30,817 nucleotides of DNA, taken from contig NZ_DATLXO010000142.1 of assembly GCF_035575815.1 (NCBI RefSeq), positions 1 through 30,817 on the forward strand, given 5' to 3'. Each line of letters begins with the position of its first letter. The stretch's first letter is position 1. Positions 7,323 to 13,808 of the stretch are shown here, in pieces. Source of the stretch: Iamia sp035575815 (GTDB taxonomy: Bacteria; Actinomycetota; Acidimicrobiia; Acidimicrobiales; Iamiaceae). A program made the position numbers and the translations under genes. The notes under the pieces are model-generated. The model worked only from the letters and a program-made list of their open reading frames with translations, had not been told where the DNA came from and made no database searches.

Positions 7323-7691
7323 TCAGCCCGTGCTGTGGAACGCAGCAACGGCTCCGAGAGGTCGACGTGCTGACCTCTCCGGCTGCGTTGCCGGGCGAGA
7401 GATGCGACGCGGACGCAGGGGCTCGGAGTTCGCCTCGCCTGCGACGAAGGCATCGATGCTGGCCGTGACGACCCCTGCGAACGCCCTTTCGGAGATCGAT
7501 CGCAGGCGAGCCGCGGAGAGGTCGAGGTGATCGGCCAACAGGGCGCCTCTAGCGATCACCTCGTGCTCGGCTGCGACCTCGAGCAGTTCGTTCTGGCTCA
7601 CCCCCTCTCGTTCTGCCACCTCCCGGACGAGCTCACGGAGTCGTTCCGAACGGAAGCGCAGGGAGAACATCGGCCTGGTGGGTCGGCTCAC
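7323..7691 (-). CDS. Small ribbon-helix-helix-like protein, likely antitoxin/repressor of the Fic gene
   Basis: The 122-aa protein's first part reads as a short beta strand and two helices (FSLRFRSERLRELVREV; SQNELLEVAAEHEV), the layout of Arc/CopG-like DNA-binding antitoxins. The remainder is helical, with a basic, proline-rich tail. GTG 7691 has a GGAG about 8 nt upstream. A perfect 9-bp inverted repeat lies 18 nt upstream of the start, and the Fic gene follows 6 nt after the stop: the architecture of an autoregulated toxin-antitoxin operon. The family assignment is from the fold pattern only. Confidence 0.6.
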   Translation of the reverse strand: MSRPTRPMFSLRFRSERLRELVREVAEREGVSQNELLEVAAEHEVIARGALLADHLDLSAARLRSISERAFAGVVTASIDAFVAGEANSEPLRPRRISRPATQPERSARRPLGAVAAFHSTG

Positions 7692-7708
7692 GGCGGGCTC
7701 CGGTCAAC

Positions 7709-7740
7709 AGTGATATCGAATATGGCCCGATGATATCACT
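7709..7740 (-). promoter_or_regulatory. Palindromic operator of the RHH-Fic operon
   Basis: AGTGATATC (7709-7717) and GATATCACT (7732-7740) are perfect inverted repeats with a 14-bp spacer. Each arm holds TGATATC, exactly 20 bp apart on the same strand, and 7731-7738 is itself the palindrome TGATATCA. The spacing puts two repressor dimers on one face of the DNA. It overlaps the AT-rich region where the promoter must lie (CATATT on the minus strand). Confidence 0.6.
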
Positions 7741-8066
7741 CCGGGTGGCGAGCCCCTGTCCAGCAGCCGGGCGACCTCGTCCCATTCGTCGGGGTTCGAA
7801 CGTTGTCCCACCCCGCTCCTCCAGTGGTGAATGCCCCAGGTTCGCGCCCCGAGCGAGAGCGGTTCGTGAGTCGACCGACGCGTCGAGGGGCAATGGCGTC
7901 TCGGAGTTGGTCGCCGAAGCCGGCCGAGTGAGGGTGCAGTGACGTGCCGGGCCCGAGCATCTGCTCCCCGGTGGCTCGACATCAGGTCGTGGAGCGGCGA
8001 CCCGGGTCCGGTCACTGAGGACTTGTCATACCTGACGACGCGGCCGTCGGCTGCGAACATGGGACG
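7741..8066. other. 326-bp gap without a recognisable intact gene
   Basis: Several overlapping frames are open but none has convincing composition or start. On the minus strand a short stretch reading NPDEWDEVARLLDRGS (about 7745-7795) looks protein-like and may be a gene remnant running into the Fic operator. A CATACC near 8028-8033 could serve as a promoter for the downstream MNT gene. Confidence 0.3.
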
Positions 8067-8372
8067 GTGCAGCTGCGACCTGGCATCGACATCGACGACA
8101 ACGCACTCGGTGCGTTCGTGGCGCGACATGGGGTGCGACGGCTGGCGGCGTTCGGGTCGGTGCTGCGTGACGACTTCTGCGACGACAGTGACGTGAACCT
8201 TCTGGTGGGGTTCGAGCCGGGACGAGTGCCGGGGCTCCTCACCATCGCGGCGATGGAGATCGAGCTGGGTGAGATGCTGGGCCGGGAGGTCGACCTGCGG
8301 ACGGTCGGCGATCTGAGCCGGTACTTCCGCGACCGCGTGGCCGCCTCGGCCCGAGAGCTGTATGCCGCCTGA
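8067..8372 (+). CDS. MNT-type minimal nucleotidyltransferase, substituted active site
   Basis: The 101-aa protein starts at GTG 8067. It has the MNT/Pol-beta signature FGSVLRDDFCDDSDVNLLV (~28-46) and a third acidic strand (VDLRT, ~75-79). In active MntA-like enzymes the motif ends SDxD; here the second metal-binding Asp is Asn (SDVN), so catalysis is doubtful. MNT proteins are antitoxins that adenylylate HEPN toxins. The HEPN partner starts at ATG 8362, inside the last codons of this gene (11-nt overlap), the usual order. The partner is a pseudogene, so this pair is probably decaying. Confidence 0.8.
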   Translation: MQLRPGIDIDDNALGAFVARHGVRRLAAFGSVLRDDFCDDSDVNLLVGFEPGRVPGLLTIAAMEIELGEMLGREVDLRTVGDLSRYFRDRVAASARELYAA

Positions 8373-8705
8373 CAACGAGGTCAGCATCCGGCACATGGTG
8401 GATGCGATCGAGACCGGGCTGCGGTTCGTCGAGGCCAAGGAGCGCTCGGAGCTCGACCACGACTAGATGCTTGTGCTCGCCCTGACGAAGCTCGTCGAGA
8501 TCGTCGGCGAAGCGGCCAAGCAGGTCACCGCGACGACACGGGCTCTCCATCCCGACGTGCCGTGGTCGGCGGCGGCTCGGATGCGAGATCGCCTCGTCCA
8601 CCACTACTTCGACATCGACCTCGACGTCCTGACGTCCTCTGGTCGACGGTGGCGACGGATCTGCCCGGCCTGCTCGACGTGCTGTCTCGCCCGGCCGAGA
8701 GTTGA
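8362..8705 (+). pseudogene. HEPN (DUF86-type) toxin gene broken by a nonsense codon and an 8-bp duplication
   Basis: The reading begins MPPDNEVSIRHMVDAIETGL at ATG 8362, stops at TAG 8464-8466, and continues in the same frame as MLVLALTKLVEIVGEAAKQV. The stop sits where DUF86 proteins commonly have Gln (LDHD-Q-MLVLAL); CAG to TAG is one transition. The RNase motif region RDRLVHHYFDIDLDVL (RxxxxH) is intact. At 8623-8638 GACGTCCT is repeated in tandem. Removing one copy restores DLDVLWSTVATDLPGLLDVL and a natural stop at 8703-8705. Both lesions destroy the protein, consistent with toxin inactivation. Confidence 0.85.
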
Positions 8706-9400
8706 CCGATCACCTGGCCCTGGCGACAGCGATGAGGGATCCTCGGCCCGAGGAGGCGCTCTGGAGGCGCTTCGCCCGAGATCGGCCCCCGGGGGACGGT
8801 TCGATGCCGCTGCGGTCTGGGCTCGCATCTCGGACTCGGACAGGGACTTTCTCACGGGAGGCCGTCGCGACAGCCCGGCACACACCACCTCGCGGTGAAC
8901 GTGCGGGTCGCCAGGGCGACCGACGTCTACCAGCGGCGTCTTCGGGCTCGTCGATCCTGCGAACGATGCGATGCAGCCCCTGGCTGCGGACCTCGGCGCG
9001 TCGTCCGGCGATGAGGCGTCCCGGTACCTCACCTTCAGGTCCCCACCACCACTGCCCGGAGGCGACGCCGATGCTTCCGAGAGCCAGTGACGGCAGAGCA
9101 AGTGTCGCCGCACCCCGTCCTGGGCCGCCATCGCCGTCCTTCCGGCGCGAACTCACCGCTGCTCAAGCCGGGAGTCGAAGCGCCCGGCGGGATCAGGGAG
9201 CCACTGAGGCTGTTCTGGAGACGCAGGACCGGACGAGCGCCCGTCAATGCGGTGCCGTCCTGGCGTTCCACAGGACGACAGCGGCGCAGTGCCGTCATGA
9301 CGATGTGTTCGGCGCCAAGTGGATCGAGCAGCGCGCCGTCACCGCTCGCCATCTCTCGAACGCATGGTGTCGAGACGGGCGGCACGAGTCAGTATGACGC
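8706..9400. other. 695-bp stretch of decayed or non-coding DNA
   Basis: No intact gene is recognisable. On the plus strand about 8940-9092 reads FGLVDPANDAMQPLAADLG, then SSGDEASRYLTF, with good third-position GC and a TGA near 9090, but no start and no upstream continuation in frame, so it looks like the C-terminal end of a degraded gene. Another protein-like scrap (DDVFGAKWIEQRAVTARHL) lies at about 9300-9355. Neither is identifiable. Confidence 0.3.
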
Positions 9401-10675
9401 ATGCCACCTTGGCGAGTCCGCGACCTCCATGACGGCGACCTCGATGCTGCGATCCGGATGTGGGACGACCCGGCCACGGGCGGCAACCAAACGGTGTTCG
9501 GGCTCTCCGAGCTCATCGCTGCGGTTCGCATCGGCGAGCCGGCGGTGGGCGCCGTGGTGGGCGATGAGCTGGTGGGCACGGCGGTGGCGACGGTCAGCGG
9601 CGACCGAGCGTGGGTGCAACGCATCAGCCTGTCGACGGGCTGGCGGCAACGCGGCATCGGAAGCTCGCTGCTGGTCGAGCTCGAACGCCGGCTGATCGCC
9701 GCCGGCGCGCACCGGATCAGCTGCCTCCTCCACGATGAGACGGATGTCGGTGCTGTGGCCCTGGCCAACTCGGGCTACCGCTTCCTCGGAGACGCGAAGG
9801 TCTACGAGAAGCTCGAGCCGGCAGCATCGCCCGCCAGCGGCCTCCTCGACCAGCTGGGCGGACGGATGCTGCGGGCCGACGCCTGGGACCAGCTCGGTGG
9901 GATGGTTCGTGAGAAGGACCTCATCGAACGGTCGATCATCCTGCCCCTGGCCCGGCCGGACGAAGCCGAGCAGCACGGTCTGGTGCCACCACGGGCCATC
10001 GTCTTGTTCGGCCCTCCCGGTACGGGCAAGACGACGTTCGCCAAGGGCATAGCCGGCCGCCTGGGCTGGCCGTTCGTCGAGCTGTTCCCGTCGCGGCTGG
10101 CCGACGATTCGCCAGGCGGGCTCTCCGGGGCGCTGCGGGAGGTCTTCGCCCAGATCGATGAGCTCGACGCTGCGGTGGTGTTCATCGACGAGGTCGAGGA
10201 GATCGCCGGGCGGCGGGACACAGGGAGCCACACCGGGGTCACCAACGAGATGTTGAAGCTGATCCCGGTCTTCCGTGAGCGGCCGGGTCGGCTCCTCGTG
10301 TGTGCCACCAACTCGATCCGGGCCCTCGACACCGCGTTCCTCCGTCACGGTCGATTCGACTACCTGATCCCGGTCGGCCCGCCCGACCCCACGGCGCGCG
10401 AGGCGATCTGGGACCGCTACCTCCTCGCCATCCCCCATGACGACCTCGACCTGGTCGCGATCGTCGAACACTCCGACCTCTTCACCCCGGCCGACATCGA
10501 GTTCGCCTCCCGCAGGACCGCACAGGCCCTCTTCGAGCGGTCGATCGCCGATGACGCCACCGGCCGGGCCACGACCGACGACGTACTCCGGGGCATCGCC
10601 GCGACGAGGCCCACGCTGTCGGCCGAGCTCATCGCGGCGTTCGAGGAGGACATCACCGCTCACGCCCGCACATGA
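9401..10675 (+). CDS. GNAT acetyltransferase-AAA+ ATPase fusion protein
   Basis: The 424-aa protein has two clear domains. Residues ~4-140 are a GNAT fold with the acetyl-CoA loop RQRGIGSSL (82-90) and the later strand NSGYRFLGDAKVYEK. Residues ~165-345 are a FtsH/Cdc48-like AAA+ module: Walker A GPPGTGKTT (204-212), Walker B VFIDEVEEI (260-268), sensor-1 Asn304 in CATNS, and candidate Arg finger in RHGRFD (315-320). A helical lid follows, with a sensor-2-like region near FTPADIEFASRR. Both catalytic centres look intact. AAA+ proteins of this type remodel or unfold partners; the GNAT domain could acetylate the same partner. No operon partner is intact next to it. ATG 9401 is the first start; the biological role is unknown. 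Confidence 0.82.
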   Translation: MPPWRVRDLHDGDLDAAIRMWDDPATGGNQTVFGLSELIAAVRIGEPAVGAVVGDELVGTAVATVSGDRAWVQRISLSTGWRQRGIGSSLLVELERRLIAAGAHRISCLLHDETDVGAVALANSGYRFLGDAKVYEKLEPAASPASGLLDQLGGRMLRADAWDQLGGMVREKDLIERSIILPLARPDEAEQHGLVPPRAIVLFGPPGTGKTTFAKGIAGRLGWPFVELFPSRLADDSPGGLSGALREVFAQIDELDAAVVFIDEVEEIAGRRDTGSHTGVTNEMLKLIPVFRERPGRLLVCATNSIRALDTAFLRHGRFDYLIPVGPPDPTAREAIWDRYLLAIPHDDLDLVAIVEHSDLFTPADIEFASRRTAQALFERSIADDATGRATTDDVLRGIAATRPTLSAELIAAFEEDITAHART

Positions 10676-10741
10676 GACCTCAGCAGGACCGGACCGCACT
10701 CGACGACCTCACCGTTCCCAGGTGATGCGGGGGGCACGGCG

Positions 10742-10963
10742 GTAGAACGGCGCATCGCCGAAACGTCAACGGTCGACCAACAGCGCTACCGCGAGTCTGC
10801 TGACAGGCTCCTCAAGGCTCTGGCCGCCGACGGGGCGCTGCCCATGGCAGAGATCGCCGCCGTCGAGCTGTCGTACTCCGCCCGCAGCCACGAGGATGTG
10901 CGTGAGCGCTCGGAGGTCGGCGTCGATCACCACGTCGACTGCTCCTCGCGAACGCCGAGCTGA
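10742..10963 (+). pseudogene. Gene remnant, possibly PIN-domain (VapC-like) toxin
   Basis: The frame 10742-10963 (TGA 10961-10963) reads VERRIAETSTVDQQRYRES, then LLKALAADGALPMAEIAAVEL, then SYSARSHEDV, with strong third-position GC. The tract AAVELSYSARSHEDV resembles the VELxxLYSARSxxDY segment of VapC-type PIN proteins. There is no start codon, no upstream catalytic Asp and no downstream acidic cluster. A second scrap in another frame, ANAELTGTVQLWEW, ends at TGA 11021-11023. The rest of 10676-11080 shows nothing else. Confidence 0.35.
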
Positions 10964-11080
10964 CCGGCACCGTCCAGCTGTGGGAGTGGATCGGCGACGG
11001 AGCCACCACCTTCAGCTACTGATCCGACCGACCGGCGGGATCGCGATGGACCATGAGGCGCGCCTGGTACGACTGTCGGA

Positions 11081-11533
11081 GTGATCCGGCTCCTGATCGG
11101 CGCGGCCTCGGTCCTCGTGGCCTCGTGGATGCTCATGATCCTGCTTGCCGCTCGCCTGCCCGAAGGCGTGGCCAAGGATCTCGCGGCCTTCCTGCCGAGC
11201 TGCGTGAAGATGCTCCGCACGCTGCGCACCGACCCCCGGGTGCCCCGCCGGGCCAAGTTCGCCCTCGCCTTCGCCGCGCTCTGGATCATCTCGCCCATCG
11301 ATCTGATCCCGGAGTTCCTGCCGGTGATCGGACCCCTCGACGACATCGTGGTCATCGCGCTTGGCCTCAGGTACGCCGGACGACAGGTTCCGCGCCACGT
11401 GATCTTGGAGGCGTGGCCGGGGAACCCCTCGCTCATCAACCGGCTGCTCGGGCCCGTCCGTGAACCGGCCTCCGCCCGGCGCTCTCGTCGACGCCGAGGC
11501 ACTGGCCGTCGGCCAATCCCTCCCCCGACCTGA
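11081..11533 (+). CDS. DUF1232 (YkvA-like) small membrane protein
   Basis: The 150-aa protein starts at GTG 11081 with an N-terminal membrane helix (LLIGAASVLVASWMLMILL, 4-22). The DUF1232 core follows, including the hallmark WIISPIDLIPEFLPVIGPLD (about 68-87) and DDIVVIALGLRYAGRQ. The C-terminal ~25 residues are Arg/Pro-rich and probably disordered. The function of DUF1232 proteins is not established. TACGAC at 11068-11073 lies 7 nt before the GTG, so a leaderless start is plausible. Neighbours on both sides are remnants of toxin-antitoxin genes, with no obvious partnership. Confidence 0.85.
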   Translation: MIRLLIGAASVLVASWMLMILLAARLPEGVAKDLAAFLPSCVKMLRTLRTDPRVPRRAKFALAFAALWIISPIDLIPEFLPVIGPLDDIVVIALGLRYAGRQVPRHVILEAWPGNPSLINRLLGPVREPASARRSRRRRGTGRRPIPPPT

Positions 11534-11690
11534 TCGCGGCGTGGAACCTCCGTTCGGGCGACACTCGGAAGTCCGCCCGCGTCGATGACGTCGTCACCGA
11601 GTCCTCGGCCGGAGTGCCCTCTCCTCGCGTCGCGCGATGAGTTCCCGCGCTCCCCACCGTCACGACAGCAAACGACGGATCGTTTACCAG

Positions 11691-11714
11691 ATGGCGCCAG
11701 AATGGCGCTACGGT
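11691..11714 (+). promoter_or_regulatory. ATGGCGC repeat and -10 box before the orphan antitoxin
   Basis: ATGGCGC is directly repeated at 11691-11697 and 11702-11708, 11 bp apart. The first copy is part of the palindrome TGGCGCCA (11692-11699). TACGGT (11709-11714) follows at once, 8 nt before GTG 11723. This fits an autoregulatory operator overlapping a leaderless promoter. Confidence 0.4.
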
Positions 11715-11722
11715 GGGCCCGC

Positions 11723-11881
11723 GTGCCGAGCATCCAGGTCAAGGACGTTCCCGATGATGTCCACGCGACCCTCCGCCGTCGTGCTGCGGCCGCGGGTAAG
11801 TCCCTGCAGGAGTACCTCCTCGAACGGCTCACCGAAGAGGCCCACACGCTGACCGCAGTGCGAGATCGAGCTCCTCGCGTA
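11723..11881 (+). pseudogene. Orphan FitA/VapB-like RHH antitoxin, C-terminally degraded
   Basis: From GTG 11723 the reading VPSIQVKDVPDDVHATLRRR, then AAAAGKSLQEYLLERLTEEA, is the classic N-terminal ribbon-helix-helix of FitA-type antitoxins that pair with PIN toxins. Homologues run about 75-85 residues; here similarity fades after EEAHTLTAVRDRAPRVG (~57 residues). The frame stays open to a stop at 12134-12136 but by then lies inside the SUMF1 gene, so that extension is not credible. No PIN toxin gene follows. The DNA-binding half could still be made and act as a solitary repressor. Confidence 0.65.
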
Positions 11882-11894
11882 GGTCGCCGATGCA

Positions 11895-12608
11895 ATGATG
11901 CTCGATGTGGTGGAGATCCCGTCGGGTGTGGTTCGCCGCGGGACCCCGATCGCGGAGATCGACGACGTCGTGCGTCGTCATGCCGACCTCGGACTGCCGC
12001 GCTCCTACTTCGCCAAGGAGGCGCCGCGAGCTCACGTCCACGTACCCGGCTTCTCGATCGCCCGGGTTCCGGTGACGCGCGGGGGGTACGCCGCGTTCTG
12101 TCGCGCTGCCGGCAAGTCTCCGGCCCTCGAGCGTGACGATCACCCCGCGAACGTGACGTGGGGGGACGCGACGCAGTACTGCGCCTGGCTCGCCGGGGTG
12201 TGGGGCCTGTCAGTACGGCTGCCGAGCGAGGTGGAGTGGGAGCGGGTAGCCCGCGGAGATGACACCCGCGAGTACCCGTGGGGGGACCGCTTCCGCGCCG
12301 ACGCCGCGAACCTGGCCGAGGCGGGGATCGGCGGCACTGCGCCCGTCGGGTCGTTTCCCCAGGGCGCCAGCCCGTACGGGGTCCTCGATCTGGTGGGCAA
12401 CCTGGACGAGTGGACCTCCACCGTGTTCGCCCCCTACGACGGCGCGCCGAGCGATGTTCCCGCCGTTGAGGCCTGGGCCCCTGACCCCCACGTGACTCGC
12501 GGCGGCGGCTACCTGAACCACCGAGACATGGCTCGTTGTGCCCGGCGGCACGGGGTGTACCCACCTCACAACACGGCCGGGTTTCGGGTCGTCATCGACC
12601 AGCGCTGA
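11895..12608 (+). CDS. SUMF1/formylglycine-generating-enzyme-fold protein lacking the FGE cysteines
   Basis: The 237-aa protein has the SUMF1/FGE-sulfatase-fold motifs in order: ARVPVTRGGYAAFC (~56-69), NVTWGDATQYCAWL (~87-100), RLPSEVEWERVARGD (~109-123), YPWGDRFRADAANL, GVLDLVGNLDEWTS (~168-181) and RGGGYLNHRDMARCARRHGV with GFRVV near the end. True FGEs have RGGSxxC and SYC cysteines for copper and substrate; here the first position is Asn and the second is not Cys. It is therefore more likely a structural or other oxidase relative (as in EgtB- or PvdO-like uses of the fold). ATG 11895 and ATG 11898 are both possible starts. Confidence 0.8.
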   Translation: MMLDVVEIPSGVVRRGTPIAEIDDVVRRHADLGLPRSYFAKEAPRAHVHVPGFSIARVPVTRGGYAAFCRAAGKSPALERDDHPANVTWGDATQYCAWLAGVWGLSVRLPSEVEWERVARGDDTREYPWGDRFRADAANLAEAGIGGTAPVGSFPQGASPYGVLDLVGNLDEWTSTVFAPYDGAPSDVPAVEAWAPDPHVTRGGGYLNHRDMARCARRHGVYPPHNTAGFRVVIDQR

Positions 12609-13038
12609 GGGTGACGATCTCGGGGTCGTGGCTGAGCTGAGCGGTGAGCGGGGCCAGCGAGCGGACCCGCGCCAGGGAGTCGCGGGCGGCATCCTGCCAA
12701 GAATCGTCGTGGAGGTTCGTCAATCCGGGTTCGCCGGTCCGCAGCTCGCTCGCCCGGTAAGCACACTGCGCGACGAGTACGACCCGTCCGCCGGCAGCTT
12801 CGACGACCACCGACTGATGGCCCGGGGAGTGGCCCGGTGTCGAGAGCAAGCGAACACCGTCGAGGATCTCCTCATCACCGGCGATGCGTCGCAACCGGTC
12901 GGTGGGGATCTCCGCCCACTCGGGAACGGTGTACCCCGGGGTCTCCGCCGCTTCGACCTCGGCCGCCTGCACGTACACCGGCGCGTTGATGGCGCGCCGT
13001 TGCCCGCAGTGATCGAAGTGCAGGTGCGACAAGACCAC
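12592..13038 (-). pseudogene. MBL-fold metallo-hydrolase missing its N-terminus
   Basis: The open frame from GTG 13038 (148 aa) begins only three residues before the MBL metal motif SHLHFDHCGQ. MBL hydrolases normally have 50-90 residues ahead of it. Later motifs are present: STPGHSPGHQSVVVEA (~67-82), VAQCAYRASEL (~88-98, where many relatives have Asp in place of Gln) and the final His in LSHDPEIV. Extending the frame upstream runs into the 3' end of the metallophosphoesterase gene with proline-rich sequence, so the 5' end has been lost by deletion near 13040-13080. It converges on the SUMF1 gene with a 17-bp overlap. Confidence 0.65.
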
Positions 13039-13063
13039 GCCCGCGATGTCTCGGAGTCCGGGC

Positions 13064-13702
13064 TCAGGCTGGGGCGCCCGCCCGGGCGTCAGTCCAGGGC
13101 AAGGGGGCCAGGTCGTGCTCTCCCGCGTCGATGAGGGCGACGACGGCCTCGGCGGCCACCGGCCGCCCGGCCCAGGCGTCGACGCCGACGTTGACCTGGC
13201 GCCCTTGCTGGCGCCACGTCTCGTGGACGTGGCCGTGGATCAGCCAGGTGCCGTCGTCGACAGGTCGGTGGGCCCCGAAGCGGTCCTCGTCGTGGCTGTC
13301 GCCGCGGTAGGGGAAGTGGCACAGGCGGATCCGGTGCCCGAGCAGGTCGAGCTCACGAGCCTCCGCGATGGTGGCGAAGCCGACCTCGTGGTAGCGCTCC
13401 CGCCACCTCGCGATCTGGTCGGGGCGGTCGTGGCCGCCCCAGCAGCGGTCGTGGTTCCCGGCGATCAGGTGCTTGGTGCCCTGCAGCCCGGTGACCAGCG
13501 GCAGGGACCGGTCGAGGAGGCCCATGGCAACATCGCCGAGCACCCACACCTCGTCGTCGGCCGCCACCGTGGCGTTCCACGCGGACACGAGGGCCTCGTC
13601 CATCGCCGCCACGCCCGCCTCGGTGTCGGGGAAGGGCCGGCCGCAGTAGCGGCTGATGTTGCGGTGCCCGAAGTGCAGGTCGGACGCGAACCAGGTCGTC
13701 AT
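13064..13702 (-). CDS. Calcineurin-like metallophosphoesterase
   Basis: The 212-aa protein carries all motifs of the metallophosphoesterase fold: FASDLHFGH (5-13), EVWVLGDVAMG (~51-61), LIAGNHDRCWGGHD (~78-91), CHFPYRGD (~127-134) and LIHGHVHETW (~154-163). These supply the Asp, His and Asn ligands for a two-metal centre. Such single-domain, cytoplasmic proteins hydrolyse phosphoesters or cyclic nucleotides; the substrate is not predictable. ATG 13702 is preceded by GAGAGGGGGG, a purine-rich ribosome site. The MBL fragment lies immediately downstream on the same strand. Confidence 0.92.
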   Translation of the reverse strand: MTTWFASDLHFGHRNISRYCGRPFPDTEAGVAAMDEALVSAWNATVAADDEVWVLGDVAMGLLDRSLPLVTGLQGTKHLIAGNHDRCWGGHDRPDQIARWRERYHEVGFATIAEARELDLLGHRIRLCHFPYRGDSHDEDRFGAHRPVDDGTWLIHGHVHETWRQQGRQVNVGVDAWAGRPVAAEAVVALIDAGEHDLAPLPWTDARAGAPA

Positions 13703-13808
13703 GGTGGCCCCCCTCTCGAGCGAGTGGCGTCGAGGCGTCCTCCCACCGTAGGACGAGCCCTGATCCCCGCCCGCAACGCAAGCGCCGGGGCACCTCCTCC
13801 GTGGAACC

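Noticed and set aside
11882..12136. Continuation of the RHH antitoxin to the stop at 12136
   Set aside because: It overlaps the SUMF1 gene in another frame and has no protein-like composition.
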